Position numbers and translations under genes: made by a program | Assembly: GCF_000768315.1 (NCBI RefSeq) | Contig: NZ_AQQX01000002.1 | Coordinates: 712,539-776,538 of the forward strand | Direction of reading: 5' to 3' | DNA: 64,000 nucleotides | DNA from: Pseudooceanicola atlanticus | GTDB taxonomy: Bacteria; Pseudomonadota; Alphaproteobacteria; Rhodobacterales; Rhodobacteraceae | In this document: one piece after another, positions 38,925 to 47,135 of the stretch | Numbering within the stretch: the first letter of the stretch is position 1 | Layout: each line of letters begins with the position of its first letter | The notes under the pieces: model-generated | Seen by the model: only the letters and a program-made list of their open reading frames with translations | Databases searched by the model: none | What the model was told of the DNA's origin: nothing

Positions 38925-39755
38925 ATGACACCGAATGAACCGCCCCGGCTGACCGATCGCACCGCCCTGACCCGCAACCGCGCTAGGGTGCGGAAAGAGG
39001 CCCTGTTCTTGCACGACATGGCCGCCGAGGATGTTCAGGATCGCCTCTCCATGGTTAACAGATCCTTTACGACGCCAGCCATCGTGACCGGCCACCCCGA
39101 CGCCTGGACCGGTCTGCCTGGGTTGGAAAATGCCCGGATCGTGGCGGATGAACCTGTGCTGGACCTGACCGAGGCAAGCCATGACCTGGTGATCCACGCG
39201 ATGTCGCTGCACTGGGCCGGCGACCCGATCGGCCAGATCATCCAGTGCCGCCGCGCCCTGAAACCCGACGGCCTGTTCCTGGCGATCCTGCCCGGCGGGC
39301 AGAGCCTCAATGAATTGCGCGCCGCCCTCGCCCAGGCGGAATCGCAGGTGACGGGCGGGCTGTCGCCCCGTGTCGCGCCCATGGCCGAGATCCGGGACCT
39401 CGGCGCGCTGCTGCAACGGTCGGGGCTGGCCCTTCCGGTCGCCGACGGCCATCCCTTCACCGCGACCTATGCAACGCCGCTGCACCTGATGCGCGAATTG
39501 CGCGCCATGGGCGAGGCGAATGCGCTGGATGCCCGGCTGCGCCGCCCGACCCGACGCGAGGTGCTGACCCGCGCCGCCGAGATCTACGTTCAGGCCTTCG
39601 GAACAGAGGATGGCCGCGTGCCCGCCACGTTCGAGCTGATCACCCTGACCGGATGGGCCCCCGATGATAGCCAGCCGCAACCGCTGCGCCCCGGCTCTGC
39701 CAAGTCACGGCTGGCGGATGCGCTGAATGCGCGCGAAGTGCCGCTGAAGGATTGA
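38925..39755 (+). CDS. SAM-dependent methyltransferase (NDUFAF5/BioC-like)
   Basis: The 276-residue protein starts PRLTDRTALTRNRARVRKEALFL and has a class I methyltransferase fold, though the glycine motif I is weak. LTEASHDLVIHAMSLHWAGDPIGQIIQCRRALKPDGLFLAILPGG matches motifs II and III, and MRELRAMGEANAL is typical of the NDUFAF5/BioC branch. NDUFAF5 relatives modify a complex I subunit; BioC acts in biotin synthesis; sequence alone does not decide. The ATG at 38925 has no ribosome site, and comF begins 11 bases away on the other strand. hemH follows 54 bases later. Confidence 0.72.
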   Translation: MTPNEPPRLTDRTALTRNRARVRKEALFLHDMAAEDVQDRLSMVNRSFTTPAIVTGHPDAWTGLPGLENARIVADEPVLDLTEASHDLVIHAMSLHWAGDPIGQIIQCRRALKPDGLFLAILPGGQSLNELRAALAQAESQVTGGLSPRVAPMAEIRDLGALLQRSGLALPVADGHPFTATYATPLHLMRELRAMGEANALDARLRRPTRREVLTRAAEIYVQAFGTEDGRVPATFELITLTGWAPDDSQPQPLRPGSAKSRLADALNAREVPLKD

Positions 39756-39809
39756 CCCCCGGCCGCATCCCGCTAAGTCCGGCTGGCACATAAGAACAAG
39801 GGACCAGAC

Positions 39810-40859
39810 ATGACCGACGCCGCCCGCCCGACCCATGCCCCCGCAGATCACCCCGCGATCCCGCGCGAAAAGATCGGGGTCCTGCTGGCCAATCTCGGTA
39901 CACCGGATGACACGTCCTATTGGCCGATGCGTCGTTACTTGAACGAGTTCCTTTCGGATCAACGGGTTATCGATTATCCAAAGTGGAAATGGCAGCCCAT
40001 CCTGCAAGGCATAGTGCTGACGATCCGGCCGTTCAAATCCGGCGCCGCCTACAAGACGATCTGGAACGAGGAGGAGAACGAATCGCCCCTCATGACGATC
40101 ACCAAGGATCAGACCGCCAAGCTGAAGAAGACCCTGAAGGACCGCTACGGCGAGACGGTGATGGTCGATTACTGCATGCGCTACGGCAACCCCTCGACCA
40201 AGTCCAAGGTTCAGGCCATGGTCGCGGCGGGCTGTACCAAGATCCTGTTCTGCCCGCTTTATCCGCAATATGCCGGGGCCACCACCGCCACCGCGAACGA
40301 CCAGTTCTTCCGCGCCCTGATGGAAGAGAAATGGCAGCCCGCGACCCGGACGCTGCCGCCCTATTTCGACGATCCCGCCTATATCGACGCGCTCGCCCAA
40401 TCCGTCGAAAGCGCCTATGCGGAGATGGAGGAACAGCCCGATATCCTCGTCTGTTCCTATCACGGCCTGCCCTTCCGTTACCTTACGGAAGGCGACCCCT
40501 ATCACTGCCATTGCGTGAAGACGACGCGCCTGCTGAAGGAACGGCTGGGCTGGGCAGATGACAAGATCACCTCGACCTTCCAGAGCCGGTTCGGCCCCGA
40601 GGAATGGCTTCAGCCCTACACCGTCGAAGAGGTCGCGCGCCTGGCCGAACAGGGGAAGAAGAAGATCGCGGTGATCGCGCCGGCCTTCTCGGCCGATTGC
40701 ATCGAGACGCTGGAAGAGATCAACGAGGAGATCCGCGAAAGCTTCGAACATGCGGGGGGTGAAAGCTTCACCTACATTCCCTGCCTGAACGACGACGACG
40801 CCCATATCACCGCCCTGGCCGGCCGGATCGAGGCGAACCTGAAGGGCTGGATCGACTGA
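39810..40859 (+). CDS. hemH: Ferrochelatase
   Basis: Ferrochelatase inserts iron into protoporphyrin IX, the last step of haem synthesis. The 349-residue protein begins with a short variable tail and then KIGVLLANLGTPDD. Family landmarks are MRYLNEFLSDQRVIDYP (with one substitution), CSYHGLPFRYLTEGDPYHCHC with the catalytic histidine, TFQSRFGPEEWLQPYT, and APAFSADCIETLEEI with the conserved acidic residues. AAGGGA lies 7 bases before the ATG. The protein is complete. Two terminator hairpins follow the stop. Confidence 0.97.
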   Translation: MTDAARPTHAPADHPAIPREKIGVLLANLGTPDDTSYWPMRRYLNEFLSDQRVIDYPKWKWQPILQGIVLTIRPFKSGAAYKTIWNEEENESPLMTITKDQTAKLKKTLKDRYGETVMVDYCMRYGNPSTKSKVQAMVAAGCTKILFCPLYPQYAGATTATANDQFFRALMEEKWQPATRTLPPYFDDPAYIDALAQSVESAYAEMEEQPDILVCSYHGLPFRYLTEGDPYHCHCVKTTRLLKERLGWADDKITSTFQSRFGPEEWLQPYTVEEVARLAEQGKKKIAVIAPAFSADCIETLEEINEEIRESFEHAGGESFTYIPCLNDDDAHITALAGRIEANLKGWID

Positions 40860-40886
40860 CGCCCGGACCTGCCAACTGAAACGCGA

Positions 40887-40908
40887 AAGGCCGGGTCACC
40901 CCGGCCTT
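40887..40908 (+). terminator. Hairpin after hemH
   Basis: AAGGCCGGG (40887-40895) pairs perfectly with 40900-40908 around a four-base loop, 27 bases past the hemH stop. The T-run is weak (TTGT), so termination may depend on the next hairpin. Confidence 0.6.
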
Positions 40909-40930
40909 GTCACATCCCCGAAGGGCAACA

Positions 40931-40960
40931 AAAAAGGCGGCGCCGAGGCACCGCCTTTTT
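40931..40960. terminator. Bidirectional terminator between hemH and the small membrane protein gene
   Basis: AAAAAGGCGG (40931-40940) pairs with CCGCCTTTTT (40951-40960), giving a T-run on both strands. It serves the convergent genes hemH and the 59-residue gene. Confidence 0.9.
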
Positions 40961-40980
40961 CGATATTGCTTTCGCTGATC

Positions 40981-41160
40981 TTAGCGCGATGCGGCAACGG
41001 CCACGACGGCCAGCAGCAGCAGCGGGATCAGGATGCCAGCGGACGAAGAAGTGGTTTCTTCGACGATGACGGGAGCTTCGATAACCGGATCAGCCATGGA
41101 GCCGGCGGTTGCGGTCGAAGCAGCGGCTGCCAGAGCGGCGGCGAGAACGAGTTTCTTCAT
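40981..41160 (-). CDS. Small secreted or membrane protein, 59 residues
   Basis: From the ATG at 41160 (GGAGG eight bases upstream) the product has an alanine-rich signal peptide (MKKLVLAAALAAAASTATAG), a short acidic Val/Glu/Thr stretch, and a second hydrophobic segment (AGILIPLLLLAVVAVAAS). It is either a small bitopic envelope protein or a precursor of a short peptide. I do not know its function. It follows the L,D-transpeptidase gene by 140 bases on the same strand and has its own terminator, so it is expressed as a separate short message or as the operon tail. Confidence 0.75.
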   Translation of the reverse strand: MKKLVLAAALAAAASTATAGSMADPVIEAPVIVEETTSSSAGILIPLLLLAVVAVAASR

Positions 41161-41300
41161 AGTATCCTCCAGATATTCGCCGGACGGCAAACACACCAAT
41201 CCGGCACCCAAGACTTACCTCGTGACTCGTTCTAACCAGCATTCTTCGGCGATTGCAAATGCTTGTTAGGTCGCTGTTAAGCGACTCGGTCGCAATGTCG

Positions 41301-41915
41301 TCAAATTAGCAACACTTGGGTGCCCACCTTCGCCAGCGCGAACAGCTGAGAGATGTGCTCGTTGTACAACCCAATGCAACCGTTGGAAGATCTGCGTCCG
41401 ATCTTGCGCGTGTCATGGGTCCCGTGGATGCGGTAATAGGTCCAGCTGAGGTACAGCGCATGGGTGCCAAGCGGGTTGTCCGGGCCCGGACCGACGAATG
41501 CGGGCCATTCCGGGTTACGCTCGCGCATGGCTGGCGTCGGACGCCAGGACGGGCCTTCGACCTTGCGCACGACAGAGGTCCGGCCACGGCGCGTCAGGTC
41601 CTCGGTCAGCGGGACAGAGGTCGGGTACAGCTTGTAGACCGACTGGTCCTCGGACCAGTAATGCAAGGCGCGGCTGTCGATATCGACCAGGATCGCCCCG
41701 TTGCGGGTGTTCGAGAAATAGGGCCGCCAATCCAGCGACCGGAAAGATGAAATATTGCGCCGGACGGTTTCCGACGGATCGCGCTCCACCTCGGTGGTGT
41801 TCTGGAACGGGGTTTCATAGGTGTCTTCGGTCTCGGTCTGCCCCAGGGCGGGCGACGCAAGAACCGCAGCAGACCCGGCCAGAAAGGCCCGGCGCGTTTT
41901 GATGTGGCTGGTCAT
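41301..41915 (-). CDS. L,D-transpeptidase (YkuD) with Tat-type signal
   Basis: L,D-transpeptidases form 3-3 peptidoglycan cross-links or attach proteins to the wall. The 204-residue precursor starts with a twin-arginine-like signal (TRRAFLAGSAAVLASPAL). The YkuD domain spans about residues 72-204, with YRIHGTHDTRKIGRRSSNGCIGLYNEHI: His164 and the catalytic Cys180. The usual SxGC-[IV]-R arginine after the cysteine is glycine here (SNGCIGL). The ErfK-type branch in alphaproteobacteria often shows this change. The start ATG at 41915 is divergent from a CAP-domain lipoprotein gene. Confidence 0.88.
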   Translation of the reverse strand: MTSHIKTRRAFLAGSAAVLASPALGQTETEDTYETPFQNTTEVERDPSETVRRNISSFRSLDWRPYFSNTRNGAILVDIDSRALHYWSEDQSVYKLYPTSVPLTEDLTRRGRTSVVRKVEGPSWRPTPAMRERNPEWPAFVGPGPDNPLGTHALYLSWTYYRIHGTHDTRKIGRRSSNGCIGLYNEHISQLFALAKVGTQVLLI

Positions 41916-42083
41916 GTTAAACCTATTCGGAAGAAGATCGATCTGTAAGCATCTTATTGCGCGGCGGCACCAGTCGCAATTCAAAGGATCGTCATGCGGC
42001 AGGCTCACGCCGATGTGGGTTTGAATCGCAACGCAGCATTGGTTAGAGGTTGGCGGTACTCACGACCTGTCAGGACTGAATTC

Positions 42084-42629
42084 ATGCGGCTTCCCCTCTT
42101 CATCGCCATGGCGCTTGTTGCGCTGACTGCCTGCGCTCCGATGGATACGGGGTCGCCGCAACGGCTTGGCGCTGACGGCCGGCCCTTGCCCAAGCTGTAT
42201 CGCATTCCGCTGAACGGGCGTTCGACCATTCCCTACGAAGTTCAGGATGCCGTGAACGCGCTGCGCGCTGCGTCGGGTGCCGGACCGGTCGAACTCGACA
42301 GCCGCCTGACCGCCGCCGCCGCGACCCATTCGCAGGACATGGCCCGGCAGAATCGCCCCTGGCATTTCGGCTCCGACGGGTCCTCTCCGATCGACCGGGT
42401 GCGCCGCGTGGGCTATACCGGCGCGATGCTGGGCGAAAACATCTCGGAAACCTACGAGACCGAGCTTGAGACCCTGTCGGCCTGGATGGACGAAGACGCC
42501 ACCCGCCGCGTGATCCTGGACCGCCGCGCCGTGAACATGGGCTTCGCCTGGCACCAGGAAAACAACGGCAAGATCTGGTGGACCATGATCATGGGTGGCA
42601 CCGCGGCCGACGCCCAGCCCGGCACCTGA
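42084..42629 (+). CDS. CAP-domain (SCP-like) lipoprotein
   Basis: The 181-residue precursor has a lipoprotein signal with lipobox LTAC, so Cys17 would be acylated. A single CAP domain follows, with VQDAVNALRAASGAGPVELDSRLTAAAATHSQDM, RNRPWHF-type histidine, IDRVRRVGYTGAMLGENI and the C-terminal GFAWHQENNGKIWWTMIM. CAP proteins are secreted and of mixed function. It faces the L,D-transpeptidase gene across 168 bases, so both are envelope proteins. Its stop is 3 bases from the end of the convergent glucokinase gene. Confidence 0.85.
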   Translation: MRLPLFIAMALVALTACAPMDTGSPQRLGADGRPLPKLYRIPLNGRSTIPYEVQDAVNALRAASGAGPVELDSRLTAAAATHSQDMARQNRPWHFGSDGSSPIDRVRRVGYTGAMLGENISETYETELETLSAWMDEDATRRVILDRRAVNMGFAWHQENNGKIWWTMIMGGTAADAQPGT

Positions 42630-42632
42630 CCG

Positions 42633-43541
42633 TCAGACCAGCGCACAGCCTTTCAGCGCCGCCATGTCATCGCGGATGATCCGCACGGGCGGCGTAGGCG
42701 GCAGATTGACCGTCGTGGCGGTGGTGAACGCGGCCTCGAAGGCGGCGATATCGTCGCCGGTCAGCAATTCCCGCGCGACACTCCCTGCGAAATACAGCCC
42801 CGCATCGGGCATGAAGATCAGCCTCAGCTCTCGTGCCAGCAGCCCGGTCAGGGTCGCGTAGAAGCTGCTGAACCCGGTCCCCGCGGCGCGATCCGTCGCC
42901 AGGATCTCCTGCGCAGGGATATCGCTGCGCCCGGTCATATCCGCAAACATTCGCGCCAGGCCACGCCCGGAAAAGCAATCCTCGACCGTGACATAGTCCG
43001 CGGCCTTCTCCGCGTCCAGCCTTTCGCGCAGGGCTGCCGCGACGCTGCCCGGCACCGACAGATGCCCGCATTCCGCCCGCCCACAGGACGCCACGCCGTC
43101 GCGGTAGAGAACCTGCGACACGTTGAACCCGGTCCCGATGCCCGCCACCAGCGCCTGATCGGCGTGGTCGGCCAGGTGACCCGGCAAAACGGGCAACAAC
43201 TCATCCGGCCCAAGCGCCGGAAGCGCATGGCCAAGCGCCGCCAGATCGTTCACCAGAACCGCGCGATCCACGCCGAAGCGCCGACACAGATCGTCCGTGC
43301 GCAGCACCCATCCGCGATTGGTCAGGTGCCCCTCTTCGGGGCTGACGGGCCCGGCAATCGCCGCCACGATCTCGGTCACCCCGTGGTCGGAATGGTCGGC
43401 AAGGTAAAGCTCCGCCACCTCGTCAAAGCCGGAATGCGCATCGTTGCGAAACCGCTGTTGCGTGCCGGGCAGCACCTCGTGCCCCTGGGCCAGGGCCAAA
43501 CGCGCATTGGTTCCGCCGATATCGGCGACAAGTCGTGTCAT
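42633..43541 (-). CDS. glk: Glucokinase
   Basis: Glucokinase phosphorylates glucose with ATP. The 302-residue protein fits the Glk family (not the ROK type): the phosphate loop LVADIGGTNARLALA at residues 4-18, AIAGPV, VLVNDLAALGHAL with the catalytic aspartate, GIGTGFN, and GRAECGHLSVP, where the glutamate and histidine contact sugar. It lies downstream of the sugar ABC importer genes on the same strand, but a terminator hairpin separates them, so it probably has its own promoter. The context supports a role in feeding the imported sugar into glycolysis. Confidence 0.9.
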   Translation of the reverse strand: MTRLVADIGGTNARLALAQGHEVLPGTQQRFRNDAHSGFDEVAELYLADHSDHGVTEIVAAIAGPVSPEEGHLTNRGWVLRTDDLCRRFGVDRAVLVNDLAALGHALPALGPDELLPVLPGHLADHADQALVAGIGTGFNVSQVLYRDGVASCGRAECGHLSVPGSVAAALRERLDAEKAADYVTVEDCFSGRGLARMFADMTGRSDIPAQEILATDRAAGTGFSSFYATLTGLLARELRLIFMPDAGLYFAGSVARELLTGDDIAAFEAAFTTATTVNLPPTPPVRIIRDDMAALKGCALV

Positions 43542-43596
43542 CGCATCTTCCTGCTCTGCAATCCGAATGGCGGCTCCATCCGCCCTACATCAAACG

Positions 43597-43627
43597 AAAA
43601 ACGGCCCGGGCGCAATCGCCCGGACCG
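43597..43627 (-). terminator. Terminator after the sugar importer operon
   Basis: On the minus strand a stem of seven perfect pairs (43606-43612 with 43617-43623), extended by three pairs beyond one mismatch, is followed by five T (43597-43601). It lies 30 bases after the binding-protein stop and separates this operon from glk. Confidence 0.82.
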
Positions 43628-43656
43628 CCTTGGTCATCTACAATCCGGTGCCACGA

Positions 43657-44610
43657 TCAGAACGGGCTGTCGGGGAAGTAGAACTGCTCTGCGTTTTCAG
43701 GCGTGATGATCTGGCTGCCGATGATGAAGCGGCCGGCAACCGGCGTGTCGGACACGAGGCCAAGCGCCGTCAGCTCGATCGCGGTGGCGATCTGGGCCGG
43801 CGGATAGGTCACGTTCACCGGCAGCTGCGGGTCGCCATCCATGATGCGCTTGATGATTTCCTTCATCCCTGCGCCACCGACAACCCACATCTCGTCGCTG
43901 CGGTCGGCCTGGGAAATCGCTTCCAGCACACCGACGGCCATGTCGTCATCGGCGGCCCAGACGGCGTCGATATCGTCATACTTGGACAGGAAGTCCTGCA
44001 TCACGTTGAACGCGTCGTCGCGGTTCCAGTTGCCGTGCTGCATATCCAGAACGTTGATACCCGACCCGTCGATCGCGGCGGTGAAGGCATCCACGCGCTC
44101 GTTGTCCAGCGTCGTCGGAATGCCGCGCAGAACGACGATGTTGTCGCCTTCGTTCAGGTTCTCGGCAAAGTATTCGCCGGCCACACGGCCAAAGCCGGTG
44201 TTGTCGCCCGCGACGTACAGGTCCTCGATCCCTTCGACCGACAGGCCACGGTCGACGACCGTCACCCAGATGCCCTGTTCCTTCACCGCCTGCACCGGAG
44301 AGGTCAGCGGCTCGGATTCGAAGGGCAGCACGACCAGCGCGCTGATGTTGCGGGTCGCGACCATGTCTTCGATGTCGTTGACCATCTTGCCCGCATCGCC
44401 GGCGGTCGCCAGGACGAAATCAAGCTCGGGATAGGTGGCTTCGAGCCGTTCGATGGACGCCTGCGCGTGGTAGTTCAGACCGCCCATGAAGCCATGGGTT
44501 GCCGACGGGATCGCCACACCGATAACCTTGGTGTCCTGTGCCAGCGCGGGGCCCGCGACGGCGAGGGACAGGCCAAGCGCGGCCCCCTTGAAAATATCTC
44601 TGCGTTTCAT
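43657..44610 (-). CDS. Ribose-type sugar ABC transporter substrate-binding protein
   Basis: The 317-residue precursor has a signal peptide with a KRRDIFKGAALGLSLAV start, possibly twin-arginine, cleaved near PALAQ. The mature part is a type I periplasmic-binding fold like RbsB: VIGVAIPSATHGFMGGLNYHAQ, VLPFESEPLTSPVQAVKEQGIWVTVVDR, and VWAADDDMAVGVLEAISQA. It delivers a sugar to the permease encoded next to it. The order binding protein, permease, ATPase, oxidoreductase, isomerase on the minus strand means it is the last gene of the operon. The ligand cannot be named; ribose-, xylose- and polyol-type importers all look like this. Confidence 0.9.
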   Translation of the reverse strand: MKRRDIFKGAALGLSLAVAGPALAQDTKVIGVAIPSATHGFMGGLNYHAQASIERLEATYPELDFVLATAGDAGKMVNDIEDMVATRNISALVVLPFESEPLTSPVQAVKEQGIWVTVVDRGLSVEGIEDLYVAGDNTGFGRVAGEYFAENLNEGDNIVVLRGIPTTLDNERVDAFTAAIDGSGINVLDMQHGNWNRDDAFNVMQDFLSKYDDIDAVWAADDDMAVGVLEAISQADRSDEMWVVGGAGMKEIIKRIMDGDPQLPVNVTYPPAQIATAIELTALGLVSDTPVAGRFIIGSQIITPENAEQFYFPDSPF

Positions 44611-44634
44611 TGCATTTCCTCCCAATTATGCCGC

Positions 44635-45639
44635 TCAGTCGGCGGACTTTCCTTCCCGCTGCAAGACCACAGCCAGGATGACGATGACGCCCTGGATCGC
44701 GCCGTTCAGATACGGCGACACGATCGAGGCGAGGTTCAGAATGTTGTCGATGAGGCTCAGGATCAGGACGCCGACGACGGTGCCCCAGACCCGGCCGAAG
44801 CCGCCCTTCAGGACGGTGCCGCCGATGATGACGGCGGCAATCGCCTCCAGCTCCCACAGCACCCCGGTGGACCCGGAGGCAGAGCCAAGACGCGGCACGT
44901 ACATGATCGTGGCCAGACCGACGAGCATGCCCAGCAGCACGTAGGTGGCCATGCGCACTCGGTCGACCTTCACGGCGGAATACTTCGCGACCTGTTCATT
45001 GGCCCCAAGCGCGGCACAGTGGCGGCCGAACGGTGTCTTCCGCATCGCCAGTTCGCCCAGGATCGCGACCAGAGCAAAGACGATGATCGGCCAGGCAATG
45101 CCCAGGATGCCGTCGTAATAGACCGGACGGTAGAAGCCGCGTGCCTCGAAGTTCAGCGACAGGGTGCCACCATCGGCCAGCCAGGTGGTCAGCGAGCGGT
45201 AGATGCCCATCGACCCCAGCGTGACGATGAACGCCTCGATCCCGACCTTGGCGATCAGCAACCCGTTTATCAGCCCCGCGGCGATCCCCGCCAGAAGGGC
45301 CACCCCCATGCCCGCGACGATCAGCGGAACGCCGACACCCAGAACCGGGATCATGGCGTTCATCGCCAGGATCATCACCCCGGCGACGAAGGCTGCCATG
45401 GATCCGACCGACAGGTCGATCCCGCCTGCGGTAATGACGAAGGTCATGCCGACCGCGATGATCCCGATGAAGGCGGATCGCGCCAGCACGTTGGTCACGT
45501 TGCCATAGCTCAGGAAATTGGAATTCAGCGACGCGCCCAGGATGATCAGTGCCACCAGCGCCAGCACCGGGCCAAGCGCGTGCAAGGGCAGTTTTCGACC
45601 CTGTTTCGCCTCGTTTTGGGTTGCGGTGGTATCGGTCAT
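44635..45639 (-). CDS. Ribose-type sugar ABC transporter permease
   Basis: The 334-residue membrane protein belongs to the RbsC/XylH family with eight to ten spans. FIGIIAVGMTFVITAGGIDLSVGSMAAF is the family signature, and GLINGLLIAKVGIEAFIVTLGSMGIYRSL follows. Near the end, LEAIAAVIIGGTVLKGGFGRVWGTVVGVLIL is the loop that touches the ATPase. The start overlaps the ATPase stop by four bases. One permease gene is enough because RbsC homodimerises. Confidence 0.93.
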   Translation of the reverse strand: MTDTTATQNEAKQGRKLPLHALGPVLALVALIILGASLNSNFLSYGNVTNVLARSAFIGIIAVGMTFVITAGGIDLSVGSMAAFVAGVMILAMNAMIPVLGVGVPLIVAGMGVALLAGIAAGLINGLLIAKVGIEAFIVTLGSMGIYRSLTTWLADGGTLSLNFEARGFYRPVYYDGILGIAWPIIVFALVAILGELAMRKTPFGRHCAALGANEQVAKYSAVKVDRVRMATYVLLGMLVGLATIMYVPRLGSASGSTGVLWELEAIAAVIIGGTVLKGGFGRVWGTVVGVLILSLIDNILNLASIVSPYLNGAIQGVIVILAVVLQREGKSAD

Positions 45640-47135
45640 GCGCTTGCTCCGGTCAGCTCGCCGACGCCCATGGCGCGGCGGAGAATGGCATCTTCGGTGA
45701 TGTCTTCGCCGCTAAGTTCCCCGGCGATATGACCCCGGCCCATCACCACGACGCGAGAGGCCAGCCCGATCACCTCGGGCAGTTCCGAGGACACGACGAT
45801 CACGCTTTTCCCCTCCGCGGCGAGGGCCGCGATGAAATCGTAGATCTGCTGTTTGGTGCCGATGTCGATGCCGCGGGTCGGTTCATCGATGATGACGATC
45901 TGCGGCTCTGCCAGCATCGTCTTGGCCAGCAGCAGCTTTTGCTGGTTCCCGCCCGACAGGCTGCCCGCGACCATGTCACGGTCTTTCACGCGGATATCGA
46001 AATCGGAAATCGCCTTTGTCAGAGCCTGATCTTCGGCACCCTTGTCGATCCGCAGCTTGCCGAACCGATCCAGCGCCAGCAGGGTCAGGTTCTCGGTCAG
46101 GGACTTGCCCAGAAGCAGGCCCTTTTCCTTGCGATCCTCGGTCAGGTAGACCAGCCCCGCCTCGCGCGCGGCCAGCACGGACCCGGCCTTGATCGCCTTG
46201 CCGTTCACCTTGACGCTGCCCGTGGCGGGCCGGAGGCCGACGATGCCTTCCATCAGCTCGGTCCGTCCGGCACCGACCAGCCCGGCAAAGCCCAGCACCT
46301 CGCCGCGCCGCAGGGTAAAGGACGCGTCGCGCACCTTGCCCGGCACGGTCAGGCCATCCACTTCCAGCACCACGTCATCGGCGCCCTTGGCCTTGGCCGG
46401 GAACAGGTCGGACAATTCGCGCCCGACCATCGCCTCTGCCATGGCATGTTCGGTGAACCCCTCGGCGGCGCGCGTCGTGATATGCGCCCCGTCCCGCAGA
46501 ACCGTGACCCGGTCGGCGATGCGCGCGATCTCGTCCAGCTTGTGAGAGGTGTAGAGGATCGCCGCACCCTGGGATTTTAACCGTTCGATCTGGTCCAGCA
46601 GAACGTCGGTTTCCCGCCCCGTCAGCACCGCGGTGGGTTCGTCCATGATCAGCACGCGGGCATTGCGGCCGATGGCGCGGGCAATCTCGACCATCTGGCG
46701 ATTGGGCACCGACAGGTCGCGGATGCGGGTGCGCGGGTCGATATGACAATCCAGCCGCTCCAGCAGCGTGCGCGCCTCGTCCTGCATCGCCTTGTGATCC
46801 AGGAACAGGCCCTTGCGCTTTTCGCGGCCCAGGAACAGGTTTTCCTCGACCGTCAGCTGCATGGCCAGGTTGAATTCCTGGTGGATCATCAGGATCCCGG
46901 CCTCTTCGGCCTCCTTCTGATCGGCAAAGCGCACCGGCTTTCCGTCCAGCAGCAGCTCTCCGTCCGTCGGGGACAGATAGCCGCCGAGGATCTTCATCGT
47001 CGTGGACTTTCCCGCCCCGTTTTCCCCGATCAGCGCGTGAACCTCGCCGGGGACGAGAGAGAAATCGACGCCGTGCAGAACCTTGATCGGCCCGAAGGAC
47101 CGCGTCACGCCCCGCGCTTCGAGGATGGCGCTCAT
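45636..47135 (-). CDS. Ribose-type sugar ABC transporter ATP-binding protein (two ATPase domains)
   Basis: The 499-residue protein is an RbsA-like fusion of two nucleotide-binding domains. The first has Walker A GENGAGKST, signature-like LSVPNRQMVEIARAIG and Walker B VLIMDEPTAVL. The second, from about residue 255, has a degenerate Walker A (FAGLVGAGRTELMEG), which is normal in this family, and a full signature LSGGNQQKLLLAK with VIIDEPTRGIDIG. It energises import of the operon's sugar. The start at 47135 lies within the end of the upstream oxidoreductase gene, and the stop overlaps the permease start. Confidence 0.95.
   Translation of the reverse strand: MSAILEARGVTRSFGPIKVLHGVDFSLVPGEVHALIGENGAGKSTTMKILGGYLSPTDGELLLDGKPVRFADQKEAEEAGILMIHQEFNLAMQLTVEENLFLGREKRKGLFLDHKAMQDEARTLLERLDCHIDPRTRIRDLSVPNRQMVEIARAIGRNARVLIMDEPTAVLTGRETDVLLDQIERLKSQGAAILYTSHKLDEIARIADRVTVLRDGAHITTRAAEGFTEHAMAEAMVGRELSDLFPAKAKGADDVVLEVDGLTVPGKVRDASFTLRRGEVLGFAGLVGAGRTELMEGIVGLRPATGSVKVNGKAIKAGSVLAAREAGLVYLTEDRKEKGLLLGKSLTENLTLLALDRFGKLRIDKGAEDQALTKAISDFDIRVKDRDMVAGSLSGGNQQKLLLAKTMLAEPQIVIIDEPTRGIDIGTKQQIYDFIAALAAEGKSVIVVSSELPEVIGLASRVVVMGRGHIAGELSGEDITEDAILRRAMGVGELTGASA

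Noticed and set aside
41266..41285. TTAG-N7-TTAA (CtrA-like) between the L,D-transpeptidase and the 59-residue gene
   Set aside because: It coincides with a perfect hairpin GTCGCT-GTTA-AGCGAC just after the transpeptidase stop, so the match is more simply explained as RNA structure.
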